Shown one piece after another: positions 12,001 through 22,668 of a stretch of 64,000 nt of DNA; position 1 is the stretch's first letter, and each line of letters begins with the position of its first letter. The stretch lies in NCBI RefSeq assembly GCF_000218685.1, contig NW_006763290.1, positions 1,696,315-1,760,314 of the forward strand, in the 5' to 3' direction. The position numbers and the translations under genes are program-made. The notes beneath the pieces are model-generated. The model made no database searches. It was not told the DNA's origin and saw only the letters and a program-made list of their open reading frames with translations. This stretch comes from Serpula lacrymans var. lacrymans S7.9 (lineage: Eukaryota > Basidiomycota > Agaricomycetes > Boletales > Serpulaceae).

Positions 12001-12945
12001 GAGTTTACGAAAGAATTGTGCCGGATGCTGGGCATCAAACCTAAATTATCCACGGCGTTCCATCTGCAAACCGATGGACAAACGGAGAGACTCAACCAGG
12101 AGTTGAAACAGTATCTCCGGATATTTATTAACGACAGACAGACAGATTGGGCCAAGTGGCTAAAGATAGCCCAGTTTTCTTATAATATTAAACAGTCGTC
12201 GGCTACAGGAAAGGCACCATTCGAGGTTACTAGATTGTACCTCCCCAGAATGGGTGTAGAACCTGGCAAAAGCAAAAACGAGGCTGCTGGGAACATGGCA
12301 AAAGACATGAAGTCTGTCTTGGACGAAACGCGCAAAGCGCTATTTAAAACTGCGGAGCAGATGAAAGACAGGGCAGAGCGTAGACGCTCTAAGGCCCCTG
12401 ATTACAAGGTCGGCGACCTGGTCTGGTTAGACACCGACCACTTAAAATTAAAAGACCGGCAGTCTAGAAAACTGACCAAAAAGTGGATTGGCCCTTACCG
12501 GATTAAGGAAGTCAAACCTAATGCGGTGGAGCTGGAACTCCCAAAACGAATGAGGGTGGTACCCACGGTTAACATTAGCCGTGTGAAACCCTACAAAGGA
12601 CCGCTACCGGGACAGCGCGTAGACCGGCCCGGTCCGGTGGTAGTCACCCAGGAAGGTGAAGAAGAGTTCGAAGTCGAACGGGTGGTAGATGCACGCTTGA
12701 AGCGTGGAAAATTAGAGTTCCTGGTCCTATGGAAAGGCTATGGAGACGAGGACAGAACGTGGGAACCAGAATCCCATCTGGAAAACTCCCGCGATGCTGT
12801 TCGCAAATTTTATTCTAGGAATCCCTCAGCTCCCAGGAAGCTTAGAGGCATGGATTCAAACCTTTTTAATTCCCTCTTTCAACCTATGCCCGAAAATTTT
12901 ACCACTACCTCCGGAATTTGGTCTCGCCTGGAAGTCGAGCCTTAG
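9053..12945 (+). pseudogene. pol: Gypsy 1 Pol: protease-RT-RNase H-integrase-chromodomain, one nonsense codon
   Basis: Replication and integration polyprotein. Counting residues from 9073, protease DSGA is near residue 150, RT motifs KMDLRWGYNN and VIYIDD are near 430 and 486, RNase H ETDSSDFATGAVL is near 637, and integrase HHCC begins at the HH near residue 837. The TGA at 11623-11625 interrupts the frame right after HPGWQ. The same frame then continues for 438 residues with CLRCAMAK, the DDE residues in DISVDFTTDLP, SDRGPQFAS and TDGQTERLNQEL, and a C-terminal chromodomain (LEFLVLWKGYGDEDRTWEPE). The related copy gypsy 2 has a sense codon at the stop position, so the TGA is a mutation rather than a normal boundary. 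The N-terminal part also holds a (TTC)n tract at about 9361-9390 coding for poly-Ser. Chromodomain integrases are known to steer insertion into heterochromatin. Confidence 0.9.
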
Positions 12946-12956
12946 AAGGGGGGTAG

Positions 12957-13342
12957 TGTTACGATAACACAATTTCCGGACATCTCCTTTCCTTTTTATT
13001 CTCCGCTTTAACTTTATACTTTAAGTGCCACGCAGCATTTCCCTTTCTCGCGCCGCGTTGCCTTTCTTTTACTTTTAGACTTAACTCTCTCACACAGTGG
13101 AGCTGGCCATACGGGCCAGGCCCTATGACATCATCAGCCACTGCCTTCATCAACTGTATAGTACACATGTACAAACAACCTGTAGTAGTATATATACCCC
13201 AATAGATCCAGGAGACTCCTCAGCGAGTCCTCCTGTTGTATACCAACAAACTCTCTGCAGCTTAAGGGGTAACCACTCCCTCTACATCTTCCTTATAGTG
13301 TGTTCTTGTGTGCGCCAGAGTAACTAACTCTTGGTTGTTACA
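12957..13342 (+). repeat. Gypsy 1 3' LTR (family A)
   Basis: A 386-bp LTR preceded by the polypurine tract at about 12942-12956 and followed by the target duplication TTGTC at 13343-13347. Compared with the 5' LTR there are a few substitutions (for example near 13032 and 13116) and a 1-bp length difference near the end. Confidence 0.95.
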
Positions 13343-15365
13343 TTGTCCATAGCCATTTGCAACTAGCCTCACCTTGTAGCAGGAGACTTTGCCAAGTTCG
13401 TCTTATTTCATCTTGAGGACAAAATGGGACTTGACGATATTGGTGTTCAGCGGTGGGACAATGATTTCCCAGGTGTGTAGTTTCTCAATGACTTTGAGTG
13501 CTTGATGGATGAGAGCAAATTCCTTGTCTCCATCATTGTCATCTTGTGTCATTTCACTTTCTTTGTTGTCTGTCCAAACCATGGTTGCTCTTTGTCCACA
13601 ATTCAATGCCACGTAAACCTGGGGGGTGGTCTGTTATGAGTTTGTCGTTCGGTTGGAGGGTCTTCAGGATTGTTTTGAGGTTGGTTTGGTTTTTGGTTCG
13701 CGGATAAGGTTAGTGTTGATTTGTTTGGTGAGTTTGTTCTTGTTTTGTTTTGTTTGTTGTGGTTGTTTTCAGAGTTCTCCCCTTCAAGTATAACATTGCC
13801 TGGTAAGTCATCGTTTTCGGGTTTGAAGCAAACTTCTCGCTCGACTGATATGCAATGTTTACTCGGCCAGTATATTTGAAATCCTTTGCTGTTGTTGTTG
13901 AAACCAACAAATTTGGCCTCCTCAGCTTTGGGTTCTAGTTTGGGGGAGTGAGTATTTTTTATGTAGACTGTGTATCCAAACTGATGTATATTTGATAGGT
14001 TTATCCTTTTTTTGTTCACCATTTTGTACAGCATTTTTTCAGGGAAGGATTTTGTTGGGGGTCAGTTTTTTAGCCATACAGCGTGATTGATTGCTTCGGC
14101 CCATATGTGTTTTGGTAGTTTTGCTTCGAACATCATGGCGCGAGTGTTTTCAACTATTGTACAGTTGAGTCGTTTGGCCACGCCATTTTGTTCTGGAGTG
14201 TCGTGGATAGTCTCTTTGTGGTGAATACCGAGTTTTGATAGGTAGGTTTTAAACTCCTTTCCTATGTATTCTCCACCACCATCTGATCTCAGCCATTTTA
14301 TTTTAGCATTTTTGTGCTGTGTAGTGAAGTTTCGTACAAATTCTTGGAAAACTGATAATACTTTGTCCTTTTTTGATAGAAAGTATACTGCCGTTTTGCG
14401 AGAGAAGTCATCTGTGAATGATACATAACAAGATTTATTTCCTATTGATTTGGTCTGCATGGGTCCCCCTACATCTGTGTGGATCCGTTCACCATATTTT
14501 GTAGCGCATGTGAGGGTTTCTTTTGGGACTGGTGTTCTGGTAATTTTTGCTTTGACGCATGATTCACAGAAATTGTTGTCTGGTGATTTGGTCACTATTA
14601 GGCCCTGGATCATATCCTTGGACGTCATATTTTTGATGGCTGAGAAGGCAATATGGCCCATGCATTTATGCATGTATTGTGCTGAAACATATCTTGGTTC
14701 TGTTCAAGCCGTGTTTGCATGTTTTTTTGCAGAAACTTGGTACAGCCCGCTTTGTCGATTTGGCTTACAGCAATAAGTGTTACGGCCATTCTTGGTATGT
14801 ATAGTGCATCTTTCAGGGTTATTTTTGTGCGTTGATTTTTATTTGGGAGATAGATGTCTATGTCGCCCTTCCCGGTTACCTGGAGATCAGCTCCATTGGC
14901 TATGCTGATAGAGCGCGGTTGTATTTGAGTAAATCATTTGAATTTTGATTTGTTGGGGCAGAAGTGGAACATGGCCCCGGAGTTTATGATGATATCTGAG
15001 TCATGTGAGGATTTTGTGTGGGAGGCAATGTTGGGCATTTCAAATGATGTGAATGCGTAGTTCTTGTCATCAGTGATTTCGTGGGCTGCATTGGCCTGGT
15101 CTCTTTTCTTTTGTTGATGTGGGCCTTGCCCTTCTTTTCCTCCGCCTTTTCTCCAGCATTTTTCAGTTGTATGGCCCTTTTGTTTGCAGTTAAGATTGCT
15201 ACATTTTTTCTTTTGCTTTTGTGGTTTTCCTTTTCCCCTTTTCTTTTGGGCATTTAATGCTGACTCGTTTGGGCCTTTTCCAGTGGTTCTGAAATCTGCT
15301 TCCTCTCGGACATATGCAATTATGTCCACTTCCAACGAGTTAGGGACCAAGGTTTGTGGAAGGGT
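13343..15365 (-). pseudogene. Copia element 1, 5' part: gag end, protease, integrase, RT start (broken)
   Basis: The upstream part of the copia element interrupted by gypsy 1. From 15350 downward the minus strand encodes the end of Gag with a CCHC knuckle (CSNLNCKQKGHTTEKC) and a protease-like stretch where the usual DSGA is NSGA, losing the catalytic Asp. The frame at 14673-14062 holds GAG-pre-integrase and integrase with IHTDVGGP, SDGGGEYIG and TPEQNGVAKR. The frame at 14034-13603 continues past integrase. The frame at 13612 enters RT (LKMK) and stops at a TAA near 13403, then resumes in frame as LVANGYGQ up to the insertion point. Between these frames there are shifts and stops. The 5' LTR and most of gag are missing; the break near 15365 abuts unrelated sequence. 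Confidence 0.85.
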
Positions 15366-15890
15366 CTAGCGCACAAGCTAAGCCAATTCCCATCTTGTCC
15401 TCTACACTCCATTACTCCGCCCTTGTACTCTGCAGCTCCGTACTTCAAAGAGGCCACGGTTCTGACAAGGGGAAAGAGCAAGATACTCTATAAGTGAGCA
15501 AGCTACATGTCTTTTATATCTAATCTGCTAGTCTGTGGCATGCCCAGAGCCTGTGAAACCGTCACATACCCATACCCAATATTCTTAGTGGACAAGGTAG
15601 ACCAGGCAATGTCCAGCGCCTGGCCCTGCCTCGGGTTATCAGGTGCCTTTTTTGGTGCATTGAGATCATAGTTGACTTTAACGTTGCTGCCATTATTAGC
15701 GTTGCTGCTGTAGTAGTGCAAAATAAGGAAAGGAAGGCCATAGAAATTATGATGATTTGACAAACACCACTACTTGGCGTTAAAGGATGCAGGATCCTGG
15801 GAATGAGTATAAGCATGATGATATGTCCGTTTGGCGAGCTGAGGAGGCAACAGCTCAAACAGGGGGAGGAATCATTGATATTATAAGAGA
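15366..15890. other. Unassigned segment between copia 1 and truncated gypsy 2
   Basis: The sequence matches neither neighbouring element. A minus-strand frame at 15763-15503 (containing LDIAWSTLSTKNIGYGYVTV) is open for 86 residues but is not recognised. It fuses in frame with the gypsy 2 integrase by chance at 15890. This may be an older host or element fragment. Confidence 0.35.
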
Positions 15891-18800
15891 AGTGGGCTAT
15901 CTTTAGCCACTTGGCCCAATCCGTCTGTCTGTCATTAATAAATATACGGAGGTATTGCTTCAACTCCTGGTTGAGTCTCTCCGTTTGTCCATCGGTCTGC
16001 AGATGGAACACCGTTGATAACTTAGGTTTGATGCCCAGCATCCGGCATAATTCTTTCGTAAATTTGCTAGCAAATTGAGGTCCTCTATCGGAGATAACCG
16101 TTTCTGGTAACCCATGGATAGACCATACAAAATCTTTAAATAAATCTGCTGTACCCGCAGCGGTAATGGTTTTATTGGTGGGTATGAATACCACTTCTTT
16201 GGAGAAGCGATCCACTACCACCATTACTGAATCATACCCATTTGATTTGGGCAGATGCATCGTAAAGTCAACCGATATATCCTGCCAGGGACCAGCTGGT
16301 ATTGGATTCGGCATAAGTTTACCGGCCGGCGGTTGGTGAGAATTCTTAGCCATGGCACACTTCAGACAGGATTTTACATATTCCTGTACATCTTTGACCA
16401 TGCCAGGCCACATATAATTTCTGGAGATCAACTCCATTGTTTGTTGCCACCCAGGGTGCCCAGCCACTGGAGTATTGTGATGTCTATCTATTGCCTTGAT
16501 CCTTGCGGACTCAGGCACATAGATTTTGTCTTTAAAATGGAAAAGCCCGTCTTCCCATAAATAGTTTTCATTGCCATCAAGGTGCGCCTTCTCTTCTAAG
16601 GAGATGTCTTTCTTGAAGACTTCCAGAAGATTGGAATCCTGTCCAATTCTAACATTGGCAACCCTTGATTGGTCTATCAAGGTAACACCTTTGTTGTCAT
16701 CTTCAATGCCGTTGGCATGATCCTCTCTTCTGGACAAAGTGTCCGCTTTCCCCATAGAGCTTCCAGGCTTATGAATTAATTTATAATTAAACCTTGACAA
16801 GTATACCGTGTAGTGGGCCTGTCTTCAGTTCAAGTCTCGGGCCGTCATGAAGTACTCTAGGTTCTTATGATCAGTCCAAATTTCAAATTGGTGTCTAGCA
16901 CCTTCTAAGTAGTGCCGCCAGTGCTCTAGAGCTCTAATGATGGCCAGCATCTCCTTATCATATATTTGATAGTTGCGCTCTGTAGGCGACAAACTATGCG
17001 ATAAATAGGCACAAGGCCTCCAAATATCGTCAGGGCATTTAATCAATAGAACAGCCCCAGTAGCAAAATCAGAAGAGTCGGTTTCTAGCCGGAACTCTTT
17101 GTCTAATTCTGGAAATGCTAATATGGGCGCCGTTGTAAACACCTGTTTAAGCTTATCGAAAGCTTCTTGTTCCTTGGCGCCCCAGTGCAAAACAATGTCC
17201 TTTTTAGTGAGATTGTTCAACAGTCTTGTGATTTTTGCGAAGTTTTCAATAAACCTTCGGTAGAAATTGTCTAAGCCAAGGAAGGCCCTAACTCCTTTGA
17301 CGCAAGTAGGTCCTGGCCAGTCCAATATAGCTTGAACTTTCTCAGGATCCATCCTGATTCCATTCTGGCCTATGATCATACCAAGGAAGTCTACTTCCTT
17401 CACTTTAAAATTACATTTTTCAGGTTTGACAAATAGGTCCCGTTCCTGTAAGCGTTAAAGGACTTCTTGCATGGTCCTATCATGCTCAGCCTCATCGTCC
17501 AACTTTGTAAATATTAACAAATTGTCAATGTAAATGACGACACAGTTTTCCATATCCGCAAAGATCTTGTTCATCATGTTCTGGAAGGTCGCCGGTGAGT
17601 TGGTCAACCCAAAAAACATAACAAGGGGTTCAAAGGATCCTCGGTGGCACGTGAACGCGGCCTTCCAAGAGTCAGTTTCTTTGATTTGTACATTATTGTA
17701 CCCCCATCTGAGATCCATCTTTGTCAAGATCTTGGCACCAGCCAATTTGTCTACTAGCTGACTGATCAAAGGTAGTGGATACGCATTTTTAACTGTGTGC
17801 TCATTTACGTAACAATAGTCCATAATCATACGCTTCTTACCATCCTTTTTAGGAATGAAGAACACTGGGGACGTCATAGGGCTTTTAGAAGGTCTGATGT
17901 AACCCTTCTTAAGCTGTTCATCTATGAAACTTGATACCTCATCTCTTTCTGGAGCAGAGAGTGGTATCATGTGTCCTTTTCTCGGTTTGAAGGTGTCCTT
18001 CAAATCTATAACATGGTCCCAAGGCTTAGCCTCTGGGAAGTGCTCTGATTTATGTTTTGAAAAGACTTTCCAGAAGTCGTGGTACTCGGGAGGTACCAGC
18101 CTCTTAATCTCTTCTTCGGGTTTTACCTCATCATCGTCATTGTCAATCTTTTCTAAAGATCTGAGCTCATAAACGTGACCAGCGTTTATCTTCTCAAGAC
18201 GCTCATTGTGACGGACATGATTCGGTTTACCCAAGTTTACACACTCCTGAGGGCAATGTGACAATGTGACAACCCCTGTCTGCCAGTCGATCTCAGGATT
18301 GTGTTTAAATAGCCAGGTCCAGCCTAAGATTAAATTAATCTTCCCTAGTTGGGTAGCTTTGGCAGTGACTCGTTCTCTGTGTCCTTGGTATTCGACCACA
18401 AAAGAACATTTGTGTGTGATACAGCCACCCGCGTTAAGCGTACCGTCAACGTTATAGACGGGAATAGATACATCTAATTTTACAAGGGGGAGTCCAATTT
18501 GCTCCGCCCAGACCTGATCTATGAAAATTTTGTTAGCGTCTGAATCAAGCAGTGCGCTGGTTGGGTGTACTATGCCCCGGGCAAGATTTTCCACACCAAC
18601 ATCTAAACAGATCTCCTTTTGGAATAAATACGTGCGCATCAACACATGCCTTGGGATTTTGGGAAAGGGTGGCTCCAACAAAGAAGAAGAGGTATCAAAA
18701 GTTACATGTTTTTCTGTTTTATTTTTACCAGAATCAAGCACCCTATTGTTTGTCTCGCCGGGGCCACACTCCAAGGGAGACGCTGGTGCAGCGGTAGTAT

Positions 18801-18992
18801 TATAAATATTACATTCACAGTGCTTCATATAAGTACATACTTCAGATGACAAATTTAGAAATCTATTTACAAATTGGGGAGCCATCCCCGTCTTTCCTTT
18901 ATTGCTTGTGCAACACCCCGGAGCAGGGGCCACCTTGTTGTGGTTTACTACGTTGTTCATAGGAGCAAAGGCACCCAAGTGACCTAAGCTCC
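15891..18992 (-). pseudogene. Gypsy 2 Pol, truncated and broken
   Basis: Three consecutive minus-strand frames cover protease to integrase. 18978-17455 holds the protease, with DSDA in place of DSGA and an intact catalytic Asp, and the RT with YIDN replacing YIDD (VIYIDNLLIF), which removes a metal-binding Asp. 17403-16825 holds the rest of RT and RNase H (ETDSSDFATGAVL). 16800-15891 holds integrase HHCC and the DDE residues (DISVDFTMHLP, SDRGPQFAS, TDGQTERLNQEL). Stops separate the frames near 17455 and 16825. The pol frame opens from a conserved GGGAAAA heptamer at 19005-18999, as in gypsy 1. Confidence 0.85.
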
Positions 18993-20041
18993 GAACTCTT
19001 TTCCCTGAGCCTTCATTTCAGCAGCCTGCTGATCGTAGAAAAAGGCCCAGATTTCATCGTACGAACGACCGGCCAGAGTCTGGAGCCAATTGTCTGGTTT
19101 TTCGGATTCTAATTGGCGCGCCTGGCGCCCTTGGTTATTTTTTGTTGGGCAGCCTGCACCCCGTTTCTGCAATCCCGGGACATGTGTCCCTCTTGGCCGC
19201 AAATATAGCAGTTCCCTTTGAATCTGCGCATCTGTCCTCCTTGGACCGCGCCAATATCCATAGGGGCTCCCTGCCCTGGTTGCAGCCCGAACAGCTTGAA
19301 CCCGTGAGAATGATTATGTTGGTTTGATGACCCAGGGCGCCTCTGGGGTGTGTTGTTTTTGGTGGTCTCGCCACCTTGGTGCATTTTGTAGAGCTCTATG
19401 GCCCTACCTATTTTTCGAACCTCCTCTGCTGCTTGAGAGAGGTTCTCGTTTCTCATATCCTGCAGATAAAGCTGTTCTGCAATGTGGGGGTTCACATTGC
19501 GTTCCAGCAGCTCTACTGCATGTTCATAACCAAGGCCCCCTTGGATGGAGAGGGCCAGGAACTGGGTTACAAAATCATCCGTCCTCATGTTGCCTTGTTT
19601 GAAGGAACAGATTTGCTGACGCGCCCAGTTGCGCTCAGCTTGCGGTTTGAAATATTTTTTGATCTCTACTTCGAGATCGTCCCAGGTGGGCCACACTCCC
19701 GCAGTGTAGCACTCCTGAAGTCTTACTTGGGCGTATCAACCCACCACAGGTCCTTTTAGTCGAGATAGCACTGCAGTGGCTACCTCAAAGTCATCGGCAA
19801 ATGTGTCCTAGTTTGCCTTAACCCAAATCTGGAGTTTGATCCACCATTCGGCAAATTGCGCTCTGTTTCCTTCAAAGGTGCCAGGGTCAGCGACGACTTC
19901 AACTTTCTTGTTGAACTTTTTCTCTACCGAGGGGGTTGCCGCAGGGGGGTTTGCCTGCAGCTCGGCAAGTTGAGTGGTCAACGCCTGAATCTGCGCACGC
20001 ATGTTGTGCAGCAGGGCATTGATATCTGGTTGCGACAACAC
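18984..20041 (-). pseudogene. Gypsy 2 Gag, broken
   Basis: Homologous to gypsy 1 Gag: starts near 20041 with DINALLHNMRAQIQALTTQL and reaches FAEWWIKLQIWVKAN, where a TAG replaces a Trp codon. A TGA then replaces Arg in GPVVG(R)YAQV. The longer frame 19696-19109 contains GNMRTDDFVTQFLALSIQGG and the zinc knuckle CYICGQEGHMSRDC. A frameshift near 19135 moves the end into 19202-18984. Both nonsense changes are explained by C-to-T (or G-to-A) substitutions. Confidence 0.85.
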
Positions 20042-20564
20042 GTCAACTTGTTCTCTTTGTAAAGTAATAAGAAAAATGTAACTGGGGGTCCCCGCTTCCT
20101 ATCTGCGGATCTACCCCTTCCCAGCTGAGTATCGGATCTCAATCTCCGACTACCCACACTATAGTATTTGAAAGTTTATATAAAAGTTATTCGTAATAAA
20201 CCCTGGTCCGAACGGTTGTCAGGGGGGTGGTCCGCTTGTTAAGCTGTCAACCCTTCTCCAGACTGGCGGAGGCAAGTGCCCGGCCCGGTCAGAGGTATTT
20301 CAAGAAGAAGTTTTGTATTCTAAAATCTTACCAACAGAGGTTCCACACCAACTGTTGAGCTATAGTACTCCCCTTAACGCTGGGGGCCACGTATCAAAGG
20401 TTTTGGTTCTTCTCCCAAAGCACTACAAGGCCGTTGTGAAGAGTGCACCTATCTGCTATGCGGGATATTCCTAACCAATAACCAAATCTCCTTCACCCTG
20501 GAGTCCGGGTGCCCAGTGGGACTTTTTGCACAATTGTGCGAGAGAGTAGAAGAGCGAGTCCTAA

Positions 20565-20982
20565 TGTAACAACCAAGAGTTAGTTACTCTGGCGCACACT
20601 AGAACACACTATAAAGGTAGTGATGAGGGAGTGATTACCCCTTAAGCTGCAGAGAGTTTGTTGGTATACAACAGGAGGACTCGCTGAGGAGTCTCCTGGA
20701 TCTATTGGGGTATATATACTAATACAGAGTGTTTGTACTTATGTACTGTACAGTTGATAAAGTTTAGTGGCTGATGATGTCATGGGGCCTAGCCTACATG
20801 ACCAGCTCCACTGTGTGAGAGAGTTGTACCTAAAATAAGAAGAAGGCAACGCGGCGCGAGAAAGAGGAGTTTTGAACAAAAGGGGAAGTGCCGCGTGGCA
20901 CCATGTGTGAAGGTTAAAGTATACAAGGTTAAAGCGGAGAATGAAAATGAAAGAAAGGTCCAAAAATTGTGTTATCGTAACA
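20565..20982 (-). repeat. Gypsy 2 5' LTR (family A)
   Basis: A 418-bp LTR on the minus strand starting TGTTACGATAACAC and ending GGTTGTTACA, longer than the gypsy 1 LTRs by small insertions. It is followed by a leader (20564-20042) with a block conserved in gypsy 1 and gypsy 4 (20209-20302). Relative to gypsy 1 the leader has about 160 extra bp between that block and gag. Confidence 0.9.
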
Positions 20983-21593
20983 AGGAGAGCATAGTGTGAC
21001 ATGAAAGGGGTGGTGGAGAATTCCTGGGGAAGGCGAGACAAGGCATCATGAGATAAACTTAGTGCAGCAAGCGGAGAGGTCTTGCTGAGTGGCAAGCTCA
21101 AGCACTGGTTTGTTCACTTACATCCTGGAGCTATCTTACCCATGTCCTGCAACTTCTCATTGTCCTCTTGCAATATGGGAATCATTTCGTGGAATTGAGG
21201 ACCTTTCTGCAATATACTGCCAACTGCCAACTACCAAGCCATGAAATTATCCTTATCTGGTACTGAGGTGTTGCTCCGTGTGCTTGACATACATACCCAT
21301 GACTTGGAGCTTCTACTTCAACTGCTCAACAACAGCCCAAACCTACCACCAAACCCTGTAAATTTCCGCTCAAACTTATTTGTACTGGTCACTTATGGAT
21401 TGTCATTGTGTTCTGTGCTATCCGTGGGTCAAGGTGAACACACCAACAATCATATCCCTCAACAGGAACCTTTTCCTGGGTGGCAAGCCAGAATACTACC
21501 TATTCCAGCAGTGTGGACAATTTGAATGTGACAAATCTATGGGATGAGCTCCTGCCCTGGCAGTATTCACCACAGAACTTGAACTGGAACCAC
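20983..21593. other. Spacer, no recognised gene
   Basis: A plus-strand frame at 21241-21525 starts with an ATG and contains HDLELLLQLLNNSPNLPPN, but I recognise no family and it has no visible continuation. It is cut by a solo LTR at 21594. Confidence 0.35.
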
Positions 21594-22013
21594 TGTTACA
21601 ATTGATGTACCAGTACCCACTTACACTTCTCTTTTCATACTTTTACTTTTACTTTTTCCAAGTCACATGGCCAGTCACATGACCATTTACTTTACTTTAC
21701 ATTTTCGGACTTTTCATAGTCACATGACCAGTCATGTGACACATCACCTGACCAGTGTCTAGGCTCACCATGTGACTGGTCACATGCTAAACATCGGACT
21801 TTAAACTTTAGTTACAATTGTACAGTACCTCATGTATTTTAGTATATATACAGGAGTAATACATGGGGAAGGACTCAGCAAGTCCTCCTGTTGTCTACCA
21901 ACAACTAACCCGGTCGCACCTTGAGGGGAAATCCCTCCTTCTCATTACTCTCTTGAGTGTTGTTTTTGTTGTGCTCCAGTGCCCCAAGACTGTGTCTTGT
22001 TGGTGTTGTCACA
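21594..22013 (+). repeat. Solo LTR, family B
   Basis: About 420 bp starting TGTTACAATTGATGTACC and ending TTGTCACA, matching the LTRs at 49025-49425 and 52352-52717, and the complement of 27597-27989. It contains several CACATGACC/GGTCATGTG palindromic motifs in the first half and TATATATA near 21845. No internal region is attached. A target duplication could not be matched (ACCAC before, CCAGT after). Confidence 0.8.
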
Positions 22014-22184
22014 CCAGTCATGTAGTATATACAGAGAGGCAAATCAGGATGTGGAACCAATTCTCAGAAAAGGCAAAGGACTCATTCCAGAGGCAAGGCA
22101 TAGTGGTTTGAGGAATAACTAGAATAGTGGATCGATCAATAATACCACAATTTAATAGAAACCTGGGGTCCATTATACTACGTA

Positions 22185-22314
22185 ATAGTAGTCCAATATT
22201 CCCAGTTTTTGTAGCAGTCCAATACTCCTGAGCTTTGTAGTAATCCGGTGTTCCTGGGCTTCGTAGCAATCCAATACTCCCTGGACTTTGTAGTAATGCA
22301 AAATTCCCAGGCTT
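22185..22314. repeat. Minisatellite, about five units of 26-27 bp
   Basis: Imperfect head-to-tail units of the form GTAGYARTCCAATAYTCCYR followed by a short T/C-rich tail. Units diverge by 10-25 percent. No coding role is apparent. Confidence 0.7.
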
Positions 22315-22595
22315 CTACCTGCTCCCAGTATTCAACTAAAGTGTGCCTGGGTTTTACCCTTTATATTGAGCAAACTGCTACAAATAGCTACAAACTTGCA
22401 GCAGTGATGTACCCAGATCAAGACAGTTCTGTTGCTATTCCACATTTATAACTACATAACATAATCATGTGAAGGTACTAACCATCCCAGGGTCTCCACC
22501 ACGCACATTGTATGTATATACTCCCTCACGCAATATGCAAAACATACTCTCCCACCACTGCAGGACAAAACACCATGATTCAGCAACTTCCCCCA

Positions 22596-22668
22596 GCCTG
22601 GACCAGTTGTAGTCACCCAGAAAGGTGAAGAAGAGTTTGAAGTTGAATGGGTGGTGGATGCACGATAA
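22596..22668 (+). pseudogene. Short gypsy family A chromodomain fragment
   Basis: About 73 bp translating to GPVVVTQKGEEEFEVEWVVD followed by AR and a stop. This is the linker and chromodomain start of gypsy 1 Pol (12630-12700). No LTR or other gypsy sequence is attached. Confidence 0.75.

Larger units (their letters stand above)
7276..13342 (+). mobile_element. Gypsy 1: full-length Ty3/gypsy chromovirus, family A
   Basis: A complete LTR retrotransposon of 6067 bp. It has direct LTRs of 385 and 386 bp starting TGTTACGATAACAC and ending GTTGTTACA, gag, pol with protease, RT, RNase H, integrase and chromodomain, and a polypurine tract (AGAAGGGGGGTAG) just before the 3' LTR. The 5-bp target site TTGTC is present at 7271-7275 and again at 13343-13347. 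It sits inside the RT region of a minus-strand copia element. The LTRs differ at only a handful of positions, so the insertion is fairly recent. One nonsense codon in pol (11623-11625) probably makes this copy non-autonomous. Confidence 0.95.
15891..20982 (-). mobile_element. Gypsy 2: 3'-truncated copy of family A chromovirus
   Basis: A minus-strand copy very similar to gypsy 1. The 5' LTR (20982-20565), leader, gag and most of pol are present. The copy stops inside integrase at about 15890, just after AHFSYNI, and lacks the rest of integrase, the chromodomain and the 3' LTR. No 3' target duplication can be assigned. It has several nonsense codons and at least one frameshift, so it is older than gypsy 1. 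Confidence 0.9.

Noticed and set aside
21589..22018. Target duplication for the family B LTR at 21594
   Set aside because: Flanks ACCAC and CCAGT do not match, so the LTR is kept but no duplication is claimed.
22185..22314. CRISPR-like array
   Set aside because: The units are contiguous imperfect repeats without spacers, and the genome is eukaryotic; it is a minisatellite.
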